64,000 nucleotides of DNA, from assembly GCA_963422675.2 (NCBI GenBank), contig CAXVYS010000013.1, positions 124,001 to 188,000 of the forward strand, given 5' to 3'. The notes under the pieces were generated by a model. That model was not told where the DNA came from. It did no database searches and was given only the letters and a program-made list of their open reading frames with translations. Of this stretch, positions 34,873 through 43,394 are shown piece after piece. Origin of the DNA: UBA4416 sp963422675. GTDB lineage: Bacteria > Bacteroidota > Bacteroidia > B-17B0 > Aurantibacillaceae. Positions within the stretch are counted from its first letter, which is position 1, and the number at the start of each line of letters is the position of its first letter. Position numbers and translations under genes: made by a program.

Positions 34873-35878
34873 TTAATTTATGTTTTTCTTGATCAATAAT
34901 ATCCTGTGGAACTTTTATTCTTTTTAAAGACAGTTTTAAAAGTAGTAAACTATCATAAGCCTTGCAAACAATCGGGGAAATATCTTTTTTCCACAAATAA
35001 CCTTGTTTGAGTTCACTGCCAAAACGTTTTTTGAAATTTTGAATTCCCTCCAGTTTGGTACCTTCTATATTTGATAACCTTGTGCCAACAAAATCATAAA
35101 AGTGAGCACCTGCTTCTTTTAATCTACACATACACCAATAATGTAAAAACTTTATGGCACCATCAGATAATGTTGTATGTGAGGATGCTCCATGTAAATA
35201 ATAGGCTCCATATTTTGAATAGGCAATATAAATGCCTCCCTGAATTTCCCCATTTAAATAGCAATTCGCTACTAATACGGATTCCGGTGATGTTCCAGCC
35301 AGTTTTTCCAATGCTGTTAAAGACTCAACGTACATTGACGTTCTATCCATGGTGTTTTTATGGAGTTGCCAAAAAGAAGCTAATTCATGTATACCTGTTC
35401 TTATTTCCGGCTCAAGCTTTTTGGTAGCTCTTAATGCAGTTCTATACCTTGCTTGCATATTTTGAAGTAACTGTTCTTCTGTATTGCTTTTTAAATCAAT
35501 AACATAGGATCCGTAAAGAGAATGGATACTATTATCCGGATACGCAGAAAACAGGGCAAAATTTGTTGGTTGAACGATTCTATGGGCCAGGTTGTGTTTT
35601 TCAATGAACTTACAACATTCGTTTAAAAATGCCTTCTCTTCTGTTTGATTAAGCGTACGAGTATCTATACCTAACGGCTTAAAATGAAACCGAAGCGTTT
35701 TGAAAAATTTGTTGGTTTTAATAACAACAGGAGCAAGGGCAGTATCATTTTTTAAAATAAAAAAAGCCTCGGTTGGAGTTTCGGTAAACTTCGAGTAACC
35801 GTTTGAAAATGAAAATGGGAATTCATTATGGATAAATTCTAACTGATCACCGTTGTTTTTATAGTTTAATAATTGCAT
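34862..35878 (-). CDS. FemAB/BioF2-like GNAT-fold acyl- or aminoacyltransferase
   Basis: A 338-residue protein resembling FemAB-type and BioF2-like acetyltransferases: LLQNMQARYRTALRATKK, a central FWQLHKNTMDRTSMYV, AYYLHGASSHTTLSDGAIKFLHYWCM, and YDFVGTRLSNIEGTKLEGIQNFKKRFGSEL. These enzymes carry tandem GNAT folds and, in polysaccharide clusters, are thought to acylate or aminoacylate sugars; FemAB proteins proper add amino acids to peptidoglycan. The context favours a polysaccharide substrate. It overlaps both neighbours (1 base upstream, 11 bases downstream). Confidence 0.75.
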   Translation of the reverse strand: MQLLNYKNNGDQLEFIHNEFPFSFSNGYSKFTETPTEAFFILKNDTALAPVVIKTNKFFKTLRFHFKPLGIDTRTLNQTEEKAFLNECCKFIEKHNLAHRIVQPTNFALFSAYPDNSIHSLYGSYVIDLKSNTEEQLLQNMQARYRTALRATKKLEPEIRTGIHELASFWQLHKNTMDRTSMYVESLTALEKLAGTSPESVLVANCYLNGEIQGGIYIAYSKYGAYYLHGASSHTTLSDGAIKFLHYWCMCRLKEAGAHFYDFVGTRLSNIEGTKLEGIQNFKKRFGSELKQGYLWKKDISPIVCKAYDSLLLLKLSLKRIKVPQDIIDQEKHKLNER

Positions 35879-36621
35879 TATTTTTTCTTTGCAATCAGTA
35901 AATAACCATTCGTAAATACTTTTGATGGAGTGGGGTAGGGAGTTCTATCATAATCGCATGTTTCCCGTCCATCAAAGCTTTGTTTATTCTCAATGATATC
36001 AAAGTACTTAGAAGCCATACTACTAATCAATGATGGAGAATAATTAATGTAATTTCTGTCAGGATAATAAAGATCAGATTTAGCAAGAGCGTGTGGATAT
36101 TGAATAAAAATGAGACCGTTTTTATTTAGTATTTCAGAGCATTTTTGAAAAAATAAATCTATTTTACTTACAGGGATATATTCTAATACACTTATGGAAT
36201 AAATACCATCATAATTTTTTGGAAATGTTGTATGTAAAAAATTTCCTGCAAAAAAAGTATTTTGAGGAAGTTGTTCTTTGGCTGAAATAAGCATTGCTTC
36301 ACTGACATCAATTCCTTCCGTGATATACTCTTTATTTAGGAGAGACATATAAATACCCGGCCCGCATCCAAAATCGAGGATGCGACCTCCTTTTGGTATA
36401 TATGCATTTAGAGTATCTATTAATTTCAATTTTACAATTGCCAATGCCTCTTCAACTTCTTTTGTATGAGAAAAACCAGCATTTTCCTGTATTGTTTTTG
36501 ATTTATTGTAATTAAATAATCGCCATTGTTTAGCCGCCATTTGCAGTTTTGCATCATAGCCTGTTGCTATTAATAAATTATTTACAAATCTATTATTGGA
36601 TATTAAATTATATAAACTCAT
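35878..36621 (-). CDS. Class I SAM-dependent methyltransferase (tandem copy 2)
   Basis: A 247-residue methyltransferase: GGRILDFGCGPGIYMSLL (SAM motif I, near 78-95), EGIDVSEAMLISAKE, and YDGIYSISVLEYIPV (motif IV-like). It is clearly related to its upstream neighbour, sharing QENAG(F/Y)S...E...K..L......RILD(F/I)GCGPG and the C-terminal FDGR. The two probably arose by tandem duplication and may methylate different positions of the repeat unit. Overlaps: 4 bases with the upstream gene (ATGA type), 1 base with the downstream gene. Confidence 0.83.
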   Translation of the reverse strand: MSLYNLISNNRFVNNLLIATGYDAKLQMAAKQWRLFNYNKSKTIQENAGFSHTKEVEEALAIVKLKLIDTLNAYIPKGGRILDFGCGPGIYMSLLNKEYITEGIDVSEAMLISAKEQLPQNTFFAGNFLHTTFPKNYDGIYSISVLEYIPVSKIDLFFQKCSEILNKNGLIFIQYPHALAKSDLYYPDRNYINYSPSLISSMASKYFDIIENKQSFDGRETCDYDRTPYPTPSKVFTNGYLLIAKKK

Positions 36622-37403
36622 CGTTTTTTCTTGGCGATCAAAAGGTACGAATTCTTATACGTTCTATCCGTATCAGGGTTTAAACTTTTATAAGGTTTTT
36701 TGTCAAACCATGCAACTTTTCTGCCGTCAAATGCATGGTGATGCACTACAATTTCAAAATAAGGAGCAATTAGCTTTTCAATCACTTTTGGGCTGTACTG
36801 AATATAGGTTAGATCATTATATAGTACATCACCTAATGAAATTGCATGGGGGTAGTTCAAATATAAAATGCCGTTGGGCGTAAGGTTACCATATATCTTT
36901 TTGAAAAACGCCACAATGTCATTTCTTCCGATATAAATTAAAACTCCTATACAGTATACAAAATTAACTTTTTCAGGAATAGAAATTTTCAGGAAATTGC
37001 CATGAAAAGTAGTTGCCAGTGGAACATTTTTTTTTGCGTATACAAGCATTTCCTCATTTATATCAGTAGCTAACAACGAAAAATCCCTTTCCTTAAAAAG
37101 CTCCAGGTACATTCCGGGGCCGCAACCAATGTCAAGAATCCTGTCATTTGCATTACAATACTTCAACACAGCGTTTAATAAATCTTGTTTAGACTTAGTT
37201 ATCACCTCATTGATTTCAGGCCTGTTGGAGTAGCCTGCATTCTCCTGGGTTGATTTGGATTGTAGGGGTTTAAAAGAGAGGTAGGGATTTTTTGATTTGT
37301 GAATTTTGTCATCAAGTCTTAATAATATAATAATATTATTTAAAACAATATTATTACTCAAAAGACCGATACTTTTTTTAAGACACTTTTTAATGAATGA
37401 CAT
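36618..37403 (-). CDS. Class I SAM-dependent methyltransferase (tandem copy 1)
   Basis: A 261-residue methyltransferase with motif I DRILDIGCGPGMYLELF, LLATDINEEMLVYAKK (acidic motif II) and VNFVYCIGVLIYIGR. The paralogue follows directly with a 4-base overlap. The N-terminus is basic and moderately hydrophobic (KKSIGLLSNNIVLNNIIILLR), perhaps a membrane-associating segment. The start overlaps the upstream glycosyltransferase by 14 bases. Confidence 0.82.
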   Translation of the reverse strand: MSFIKKCLKKSIGLLSNNIVLNNIIILLRLDDKIHKSKNPYLSFKPLQSKSTQENAGYSNRPEINEVITKSKQDLLNAVLKYCNANDRILDIGCGPGMYLELFKERDFSLLATDINEEMLVYAKKNVPLATTFHGNFLKISIPEKVNFVYCIGVLIYIGRNDIVAFFKKIYGNLTPNGILYLNYPHAISLGDVLYNDLTYIQYSPKVIEKLIAPYFEIVVHHHAFDGRKVAWFDKKPYKSLNPDTDRTYKNSYLLIAKKKR

Positions 37404-38643
37404 CCTTTACTTGTTCAGTTAAATAAGTTATATCAAATTTATTTTTCAAATCCTCTGAAGCATTCTTATATGTTTTTATCGAAGGTAAAAGCGTTTCGAA
37501 AAAAATATAAGAACTATTTTTATCGAAGTTTTTACCAATTTGGTGTTTTTCTAGGAAATTAGAAAATTCTCCTTTCTCTCCAATGGATATAATAAATGTA
37601 TTAAGATAGAGATAATCGGTAAATTTTGTTGTAAAGGAGTGTTTGTATTCATTGGATAATAATACAATTCCCGCATCTACATGGTTTAACATGTTATAAT
37701 ACTCATCGCTTAATAGTAAAGATTGGTTTATGATTAAATTTTCGACTTTTAAATCATTAATTTTTTGGACGATATAATCGTCAATAATTCCATATAATTC
37801 AATTTTAATAGTATTATAAATTAAGGGGCTATTCATTTCCAAATCTTTAAAAGCTAAAGCAAAATGATATAATTGATCATTTAAATCTGAAGAAATACTT
37901 CCTGCAAAAAACAAAGTAATCTTATCCTCTTTAAAAGTTTTTCTTTCACCTACATGTTTAAAGTCGTTCTTATCAAAACCATTATGTACAACTTTTATAT
38001 TTACCAGTTTATTATGGACTCTTTTTTGAATGATCTCTTTTAAATGGTTATCGACACAAATCACTGTTGTGCAGTTATTAACTGCAAAATTTTCAGCATT
38101 TTCAAAAAAAAGCTTTTGTGTGTTACTAAATTTCACATGTGACTTATAAAAACTATGATCATTCCATAGATCCCTGTAATCAAGTATTAAATTAAAATCT
38201 GTTTTTTGTTTTAGTTTGGCAGCATAAAAAAATAAATAAGGGTCACCACTTACGATAACCGTTTTGATCTTTTCTGTCACGATTACACGTTCAATCTCCC
38301 CCCAAAAAATTCTATTTGGAAAAGAGGAAATAATGTCGGGGCTGTAGTTAGTTAGTTTAAGAACGCTGATCAGTATTTTTCGACAAACTTTTTGAAATAA
38401 ATTTTTTGGTGAAGCTAATAGTTTCTGAAACTGAAATTTAAAACTATTAATGTGTATGTTTTTAGAATTGGTTACATCATTAGTCCATAATGAGTGTATT
38501 CCTGAGATATTTTCAGCATTAAATACTTCAAATTTATAATTTTTCTCCGCTAAATATTTTACAAATTTCGCCCATCGTCTACCACCAATTCCAGGGTATG
38601 GGGGGAATGAATAACAAATTAAAATGATTTTTTCATTTTTCAT
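37390..38643 (-). CDS. Glycosyltransferase, GT4-like (GGRRWAKF group)
   Basis: A 417-residue GT-B protein starting with ICYSFPPYPGIGGRRWAKFVKYLAEKN, the same N-terminal pattern as the upstream 764-residue protein. VVHNGFDKNDF and ITLFFAGSISSDLNDQL mark the donor-binding half, and FTTKFTDYLYLNTFIISIG has the position of the conserved acidic loop, though its Glu is not obvious. It is probably a sugar transferase of the same pathway. Its start shares one base with the stop of the upstream gene. Confidence 0.78.
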   Translation of the reverse strand: MKNEKIILICYSFPPYPGIGGRRWAKFVKYLAEKNYKFEVFNAENISGIHSLWTNDVTNSKNIHINSFKFQFQKLLASPKNLFQKVCRKILISVLKLTNYSPDIISSFPNRIFWGEIERVIVTEKIKTVIVSGDPYLFFYAAKLKQKTDFNLILDYRDLWNDHSFYKSHVKFSNTQKLFFENAENFAVNNCTTVICVDNHLKEIIQKRVHNKLVNIKVVHNGFDKNDFKHVGERKTFKEDKITLFFAGSISSDLNDQLYHFALAFKDLEMNSPLIYNTIKIELYGIIDDYIVQKINDLKVENLIINQSLLLSDEYYNMLNHVDAGIVLLSNEYKHSFTTKFTDYLYLNTFIISIGEKGEFSNFLEKHQIGKNFDKNSSYIFFETLLPSIKTYKNASEDLKNKFDITYLTEQVKDVIH

Positions 38644-40937
38644 TAGTTCATCTTTTCAAAATCGGTTTGCAATAAATATTTATGGTTCAAATGGGTAAGC
38701 AATTTATCAAAACATTTAATATTGTGTTCACTCAACATTTTAGGATGGGAAATAAAATGTGTAAAAGAGTTATAATCAATTAGGTTCTTATACGCATTTA
38801 TTTTTGTTGTTTTAAGAAGTTCGATAGAAATCATCTCGTATTTTTCAGGAATTTTATTTAAAACACTTTCATCAATATCTTTAATAACCTGCTCTTCGGT
38901 TTTCGCAATTGAAATACCATCTCCTAAATTTTTTATCCCCATTAATGACAGGTATTTTAAGAAAAACCGATTTACAATTTTGTTTTTAATTTGAATGTAT
39001 GAAATACTATATTCTTTATAAGAGCCATTTACATCTTCTATTTCTATGTGATCACTAAAGTTATAAATATGTTTTCTTGGCACCTGTGTATAATTATAGT
39101 ATACCGCTTCAGAAAGATTCTCAAAGTTTTTTAATACAGAAAAATCATGTGCGATCTTATACTTTTCAAAGTAAGGTTTAAAATCTGTAAATGGCTGTAA
39201 ACACCATCCCCCGGCTCTATAACCTGAAATATCGTAGAATACATTTGCCATATTTTGAATTTTGCTAATGTAAGAGATGGAAAACTCAAATAAATTTCCT
39301 CTAATATTTTCATCAATATTGTGAAACCTGTATTTCTCGGTATTTAATAACTCCCACTGGTTTATTTTTTCAATATATATTGCATCTATCCAATGAGGAT
39401 GGATATGAGGAAATATAATATGGCCTTTTTTCAAGATGTCGCAGAGCTGAGTTTCTATTTTTAAATAATCACTTTGAGTATGTTCATTTGGTGTTTCAAG
39501 CAATCTTTTCAAATAAGTAGTGTCTACAAAAAATAGCGCTTTTGTTATTTTATGCTTCTCAAGTAAATTCAATACCAGGTTGGTAGGATTAATAATACAG
39601 TTATCCACCGAACCACTTCTTATTCCTAAAAACAGTTCATAATCAAAAGTTATGAGGATGTCTTTTTGATATTTCGAAGTATTGTTTTTAACATAAAAAG
39701 TATTGGATTTTTCTAATAGATGAGCGATATCATTTGTAATACTCGTAAGCGAAAATTTCTCAATATTATAGTTACTATTATAAGTAAAATCAAGGTTTCC
39801 GGTAACGATACTATCAAATAATATATTAACGGTACTTAAGTCTGCATGTAATCCTAATTTGTTGTCAACCAAAAATTTCGGGCCTAATCCATTCTCGCAA
39901 AATAATATAAGCGGTGTTTTAGTAGAGATGATTTCATAAAATTTAGTTGAAATATTATTGATATTATATTTTGGATTAAATAGTAAAACATAATCGTAAT
40001 CTTCAAATTTTTTAAAAAGTTCAGATCCGGGTACCTGGTCAAAAAAAGTGACATTTGTTACATTATACTTATCGAACGTTTTTTTATGATGTTGTTTGTC
40101 CGTGTATATATCTAAAATAATTTCATTACTGTATTTACTCATTAACAGTGCTGTTGCCTCAATATAGTCTTCAATATTATGATAAATATTGCCATACATG
40201 ACCAGTCTTATTTTATTGGATTCAGTTTTTGGAGAAGACATTAATTCGTCCGGATCAAAAAAATGGGGGATTTGTATAAACTTATCTTTAAACTTTGGGT
40301 ATTGATTAATTAAATAGAGCATCATATCCTGGCTAGGCACAGAAAACAGATCTGAATTCTCTATCGCTTTTTTTTCAAGATATAATTCGTGCTTCATCCT
40401 TTCCGGTTCCAGATTAGGAAAGCCCCAATTTGGCCCCCAGGTCCATGGATCCCGAAGATCATTTAAAATGAAAATATTATTGAACCATTTTCGTAATTCT
40501 GTTACCTGGTGCATTACCCCAAATGGTCCACCGGTACATATTACATGGTTGATCTGATGTTCAATAATAATTTTTTTTGCTCTCCGTAACATAACCCTTT
40601 TCCAGAAAATAGTCCTGTCTAAATAAGAACCTTTAGTTAAAAAAGGTAAAACGGTTACCCAGAATTTATAGGCGAATTTTTGAAAAAAATTATGTTCAAA
40701 TTTTACCAGTACCTTAGGATACATTCTTGGTAGCTGATGAATTTTAATATGGGGATTGTTCTTAACAGAATCCCACCATAAGGATTCTTTCTCAAAAGGG
40801 TTTTTAGCACAAATAACATGTACCGTATATCCTAATTTCGTTAATGCCAGCGCATGTTTCGCCCATCGCCTGCCTCCAATACCGTAATAAGGAGGAAATA
40901 CATAAGATACCAGTAATATATGTTTAGAGTTTTCCAA
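38643..40937 (-). CDS. Fusion: GT4-like glycosyltransferase + polysaccharide-deacetylase-like domain
   Basis: A 764-residue protein with two halves. Residues 1 to about 415 are a GT-B glycosyltransferase (YVFPPYYGIGGRRWAKH at 12-28, LRDPWTWGPNWG at 161-172, LVMYGNIYHNIEDY from 245, TKFYEIISTKTPLI from 331). Residues about 424-764 resemble a NodB/WalW-like polysaccharide deacetylase: ITFDYELFLG (429-438), HIHPHW (511-516), GYRAGGW (572-578). The Asp and His positions could form a metal site. It is the first gene of the operon. The joint suggests that one protein adds and then trims a sugar; this is an inference. Confidence 0.7.
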   Translation of the reverse strand: MENSKHILLVSYVFPPYYGIGGRRWAKHALALTKLGYTVHVICAKNPFEKESLWWDSVKNNPHIKIHQLPRMYPKVLVKFEHNFFQKFAYKFWVTVLPFLTKGSYLDRTIFWKRVMLRRAKKIIIEHQINHVICTGGPFGVMHQVTELRKWFNNIFILNDLRDPWTWGPNWGFPNLEPERMKHELYLEKKAIENSDLFSVPSQDMMLYLINQYPKFKDKFIQIPHFFDPDELMSSPKTESNKIRLVMYGNIYHNIEDYIEATALLMSKYSNEIILDIYTDKQHHKKTFDKYNVTNVTFFDQVPGSELFKKFEDYDYVLLFNPKYNINNISTKFYEIISTKTPLILFCENGLGPKFLVDNKLGLHADLSTVNILFDSIVTGNLDFTYNSNYNIEKFSLTSITNDIAHLLEKSNTFYVKNNTSKYQKDILITFDYELFLGIRSGSVDNCIINPTNLVLNLLEKHKITKALFFVDTTYLKRLLETPNEHTQSDYLKIETQLCDILKKGHIIFPHIHPHWIDAIYIEKINQWELLNTEKYRFHNIDENIRGNLFEFSISYISKIQNMANVFYDISGYRAGGWCLQPFTDFKPYFEKYKIAHDFSVLKNFENLSEAVYYNYTQVPRKHIYNFSDHIEIEDVNGSYKEYSISYIQIKNKIVNRFFLKYLSLMGIKNLGDGISIAKTEEQVIKDIDESVLNKIPEKYEMISIELLKTTKINAYKNLIDYNSFTHFISHPKMLSEHNIKCFDKLLTHLNHKYLLQTDFEKMN

Positions 40938-40973
40938 GTATTACCTAAATCTAGAAATTATTGAGATTATACG

Positions 40974-40982
40974 CAAAGGGTA
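40974..40982 (-). promoter_or_regulatory. Weak promoter candidate for the polysaccharide operon
   Basis: On the minus strand this reads TACCCTTTG, which is TAnnTTTG with one extra spacer base. It lies about 37 bases before the operon's first gene and is the only candidate in the 87-base gap. Confidence 0.25.
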
Positions 40983-41024
40983 ATAAAGGATTTTTTTGAG
41001 TAACCATATCAGGACATTGTTACT

Positions 41025-42374
41025 TTACTTATCGTATGGGAATTTCACGTAGGTTACTTTAAATTTTGGGGTATAAGTAATATTATTTTTTCCTCCAAAG
41101 TATACCCGCTCTAACCTGTCATCTCTTTTTGCAACATAAGCTGTACTTGGCTGTGCATTAATTAAGTAAAACCCATAATTATAGGTTTTATCTGTTATGA
41201 TTTTTTGCATTTGCCTGGCAATATTAAAAACATATTGCTTATTGGTTGAATCATAATTCCCGTTATATTTTATAAAATCGGCCGTTGCCAGCTGATCATA
41301 TACTAATTCCTCTATACCTCCTGTTCCACAGCCTATCAAGGCAAGGTTGGCAGGGTAGCCAAAAGTAGAATTATATCCGGTTCTATCCACTTTCAGGATT
41401 AACTCGGCACGGCTGATGGATACATGTTCAGAATCGGAAAAGGCTTTCAAAAACGGGAGATACACTTTAACTCTTGTACCACCAAAGCTGTTTAAGTAAA
41501 CATTGGTATTGCCCTGTGTACTATCGTTCGACATTACCTGCTGGAAGAGATTATTTGCCGCCGCCGCATTGTAATTATGATCAATATGATTTAATCTTAA
41601 AGCATCACTTCCTCTGAATGTAAATTGTGCTTTCTTAATTTTAGAGCTAATAGAACCTCCCTCATGGTAGTAAAAATTTATGCCGGATAGATCATCATCC
41701 AAATCATACTTCCGTATGGAGCCTTTGTTAATAGGCGAGATGTTTGAACTGTTTGAAGTGGTAATGTACAAGCCTTTATAGGCACTTAAAAAAGCGGAGT
41801 TGTTAGCTAAATTAGCTGTGTTTTGTAAAATGTATTGCGCCAGGTTATTATCAAATGGTAAAATAAGGCATAAGGCATTGTTTCTGTAAACTAACTGGGT
41901 TGAGCTGGAACTTACTTTGGTTTTTGAAAAATGTTTATTAGTATAGTATGCTACTCCTGTTGGAATCATTTCATTTAACAAATAAACATCGTAGGTTAAA
42001 TAATTACTTAAATCACCGGCATAATTTCCTGTAAAGCGCAATACTATTTCAGCTGAATCCAATACAGGATTACTTCCAAAAGAAACGTTCGTTAAATTGT
42101 TGGCTATAGAAAAATTTGTGTAAATGCTTGCATGAGTTTGCCCAAAAACAGGGTCTTGTACACTTCCTAAAAATTTATATTGATCATTATAAGTTCTAAC
42201 AGAATCAATTCTTTGGGTATGCATAAAAATAGAAGTGGAGTCTGTAATTGTAACGCCCAACAAATCGTTATCGGGTTGAACATCTAATCCTAAAACGCTT
42301 TCAGTGTCTTTTTTCTTGCAGGAAAAAATGATGAAGATAAAAGATATAAAAAGTACTGTGCGTATAATGTTCAT
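41025..42374 (-). CDS. DUF4270 family lipoprotein
   Basis: A lipoprotein of about 449 residues; the signal is MNIIRTVLFISFIFIIFSC, lipidated at the Cys before KKKDTES. An ATG two codons upstream (42380) is an alternative start. The mature part opens with GLDVQPDNDLLGVTITDSTS, the DUF4270 hallmark, and continues with strand-rich sequence (FLGSVQDPVFGQTHASIYTNF). The function is unknown; the family is Bacteroidota-specific and commonly encoded beside the GT5-like synthase and panC, exactly as here. It probably sits in the outer membrane. Confidence 0.82.
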   Translation of the reverse strand: MNIIRTVLFISFIFIIFSCKKKDTESVLGLDVQPDNDLLGVTITDSTSIFMHTQRIDSVRTYNDQYKFLGSVQDPVFGQTHASIYTNFSIANNLTNVSFGSNPVLDSAEIVLRFTGNYAGDLSNYLTYDVYLLNEMIPTGVAYYTNKHFSKTKVSSSSTQLVYRNNALCLILPFDNNLAQYILQNTANLANNSAFLSAYKGLYITTSNSSNISPINKGSIRKYDLDDDLSGINFYYHEGGSISSKIKKAQFTFRGSDALRLNHIDHNYNAAAANNLFQQVMSNDSTQGNTNVYLNSFGGTRVKVYLPFLKAFSDSEHVSISRAELILKVDRTGYNSTFGYPANLALIGCGTGGIEELVYDQLATADFIKYNGNYDSTNKQYVFNIARQMQKIITDKTYNYGFYLINAQPSTAYVAKRDDRLERVYFGGKNNITYTPKFKVTYVKFPYDK

Positions 42375-42390
42375 GGGCATATAATTAAAA

Positions 42391-42416
42391 ACGCATAATT
42401 AATCAAAATTATGCGT
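42391..42416. terminator. Perfect palindrome between the GT5-like gene and the DUF4270 gene
   Basis: ACGCATAATT-aatcaa-AATTATGCGT is a perfect 10-bp stem. Read on the minus strand it is followed by TTTTTAAT, as in a terminator for the GT5-like gene. The same bases contain TAATTTTG on the minus strand (42404-42411), a -7 box for DUF4270, so it may instead be an operator over a promoter. Confidence 0.55.
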
Positions 42417-42456
42417 AATTAATAGTTAAAATTGTAAAAAATATGATTATAAAGTG

Positions 42457-43287
42457 TTAGTCAGCAAGCACTTCAGTATCCTCTAAAACCAAGTCGTAAA
42501 ATTCGTTGTAAGCATCCGCATATTCTGCTTCCCCTTTGTATTCTAAAACTGGTTTTCCCGATTTTTTAGCATACTTTTCTATTTCCGGGTTAACAGTTTC
42601 GCTACCAAAAGAAATACCATCACAATGATCGATCGCTAATTTCATTAAATTAATGTAAGAAGCATCTTCAATATGTTTTAAGTCTTTTTTAGTAACACCG
42701 TCAATAATGGCTTTATCTACAATCTTTTTATTTAAAGCTTTTGTATATTCTTCATCATAAACGGTAAAGATGATTTTCGTATCTGCAAATAAAGGATCCT
42801 CAGTAAATGCTTTTTTGATATAAAGTGGCATTAAACCTGTAAACCAGCCATGGCAGTGAATAATATCCGGAGCCCAACCTAATTTTTTAACGGTTTCAAT
42901 AACACCTCTGTTAAAAAAGATAGCACGTTCATCATTATCATCAAAATACTTACCTGTAGCTTTATCTGTTAATACTGATTTTCTTTGAAAATAATCGTCG
43001 TTATCGATAAAATATACCTGCATTCTTGCAGTAGGTATCGATGCTACTTTAATAATAAGTGGATGATCAGCATTATTAATCACAATATTCATCCCCGATA
43101 AACGTATTACTTCATGTAACTGATGGCGTCTTTCGTTGATGTTGCCATATTTTGGCATAAAAGTTCTAATTTCTTTCCCTCTTTCCTGAATAGCCTGTGG
43201 CAATCTTCTGGTTATTTTTCCGATATGTGTTTCATCTAAATAAGGGGTAATTTCCTGCGACACAAAAAGAACTCTTGCTTTTCTCAT
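42457..43287 (-). CDS. Glycogen/starch synthase-like protein, N-terminal (GT5 catalytic half) only
   Basis: A 276-residue protein matching only the N-terminal half of GT5 glycogen synthases: RKARVLFVSQEITPYLDET, LPQAIQERGKEIRTFMPKYGNINER, and WAPDIIHCHGWFTGLMPLYIKK. The C-terminal donor-binding half (with the EX7E region) is absent; instead there is a 70-residue acidic tail. Full GT5 enzymes are about 480 residues. There is no frameshift and no remnant downstream, so the short form is real, and the same short form is known beside panC in other Bacteroidota. Synthase activity seems unlikely. It is divergent from panC. Confidence 0.8.
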   Translation of the reverse strand: MRKARVLFVSQEITPYLDETHIGKITRRLPQAIQERGKEIRTFMPKYGNINERRHQLHEVIRLSGMNIVINNADHPLIIKVASIPTARMQVYFIDNDDYFQRKSVLTDKATGKYFDDNDERAIFFNRGVIETVKKLGWAPDIIHCHGWFTGLMPLYIKKAFTEDPLFADTKIIFTVYDEEYTKALNKKIVDKAIIDGVTKKDLKHIEDASYINLMKLAIDHCDGISFGSETVNPEIEKYAKKSGKPVLEYKGEAEYADAYNEFYDLVLEDTEVLAD

Positions 43288-43316
43288 AAATTGGGTTTAG
43301 ATTTTAATTCGTTATA

Positions 43317-43324
43317 CAAAAGTA
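43317..43324 (-). promoter_or_regulatory. -7 promoter box of the GT5-like gene
   Basis: The minus strand reads TACTTTTG (TAnnTTTG), 29 bases before the start at 43287. It lies 32 bases from the panC box on the other strand, forming a compact divergent promoter region. Confidence 0.5.
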
Positions 43325-43356
43325 ATAAAAAAAAATCCATATATCAAAGTATTATT

Positions 43357-43364
43357 TAGCTTTG
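43357..43364 (+). promoter_or_regulatory. -7 promoter box of panC
   Basis: TAGCTTTG is a perfect TAnnTTTG. Transcription from it would begin near 43370, which rules out the upstream in-frame ATG at 43362 and supports the start at 43395. Confidence 0.55.
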
Positions 43365-43394
43365 GGGCAAATATTTAATGATATAACACGCATA

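Noticed and set aside
43362..43394. Upstream ATG of panC
   Set aside because: It lies upstream of the predicted transcription start that follows the TAGCTTTG box, and it adds residues not seen in the family.
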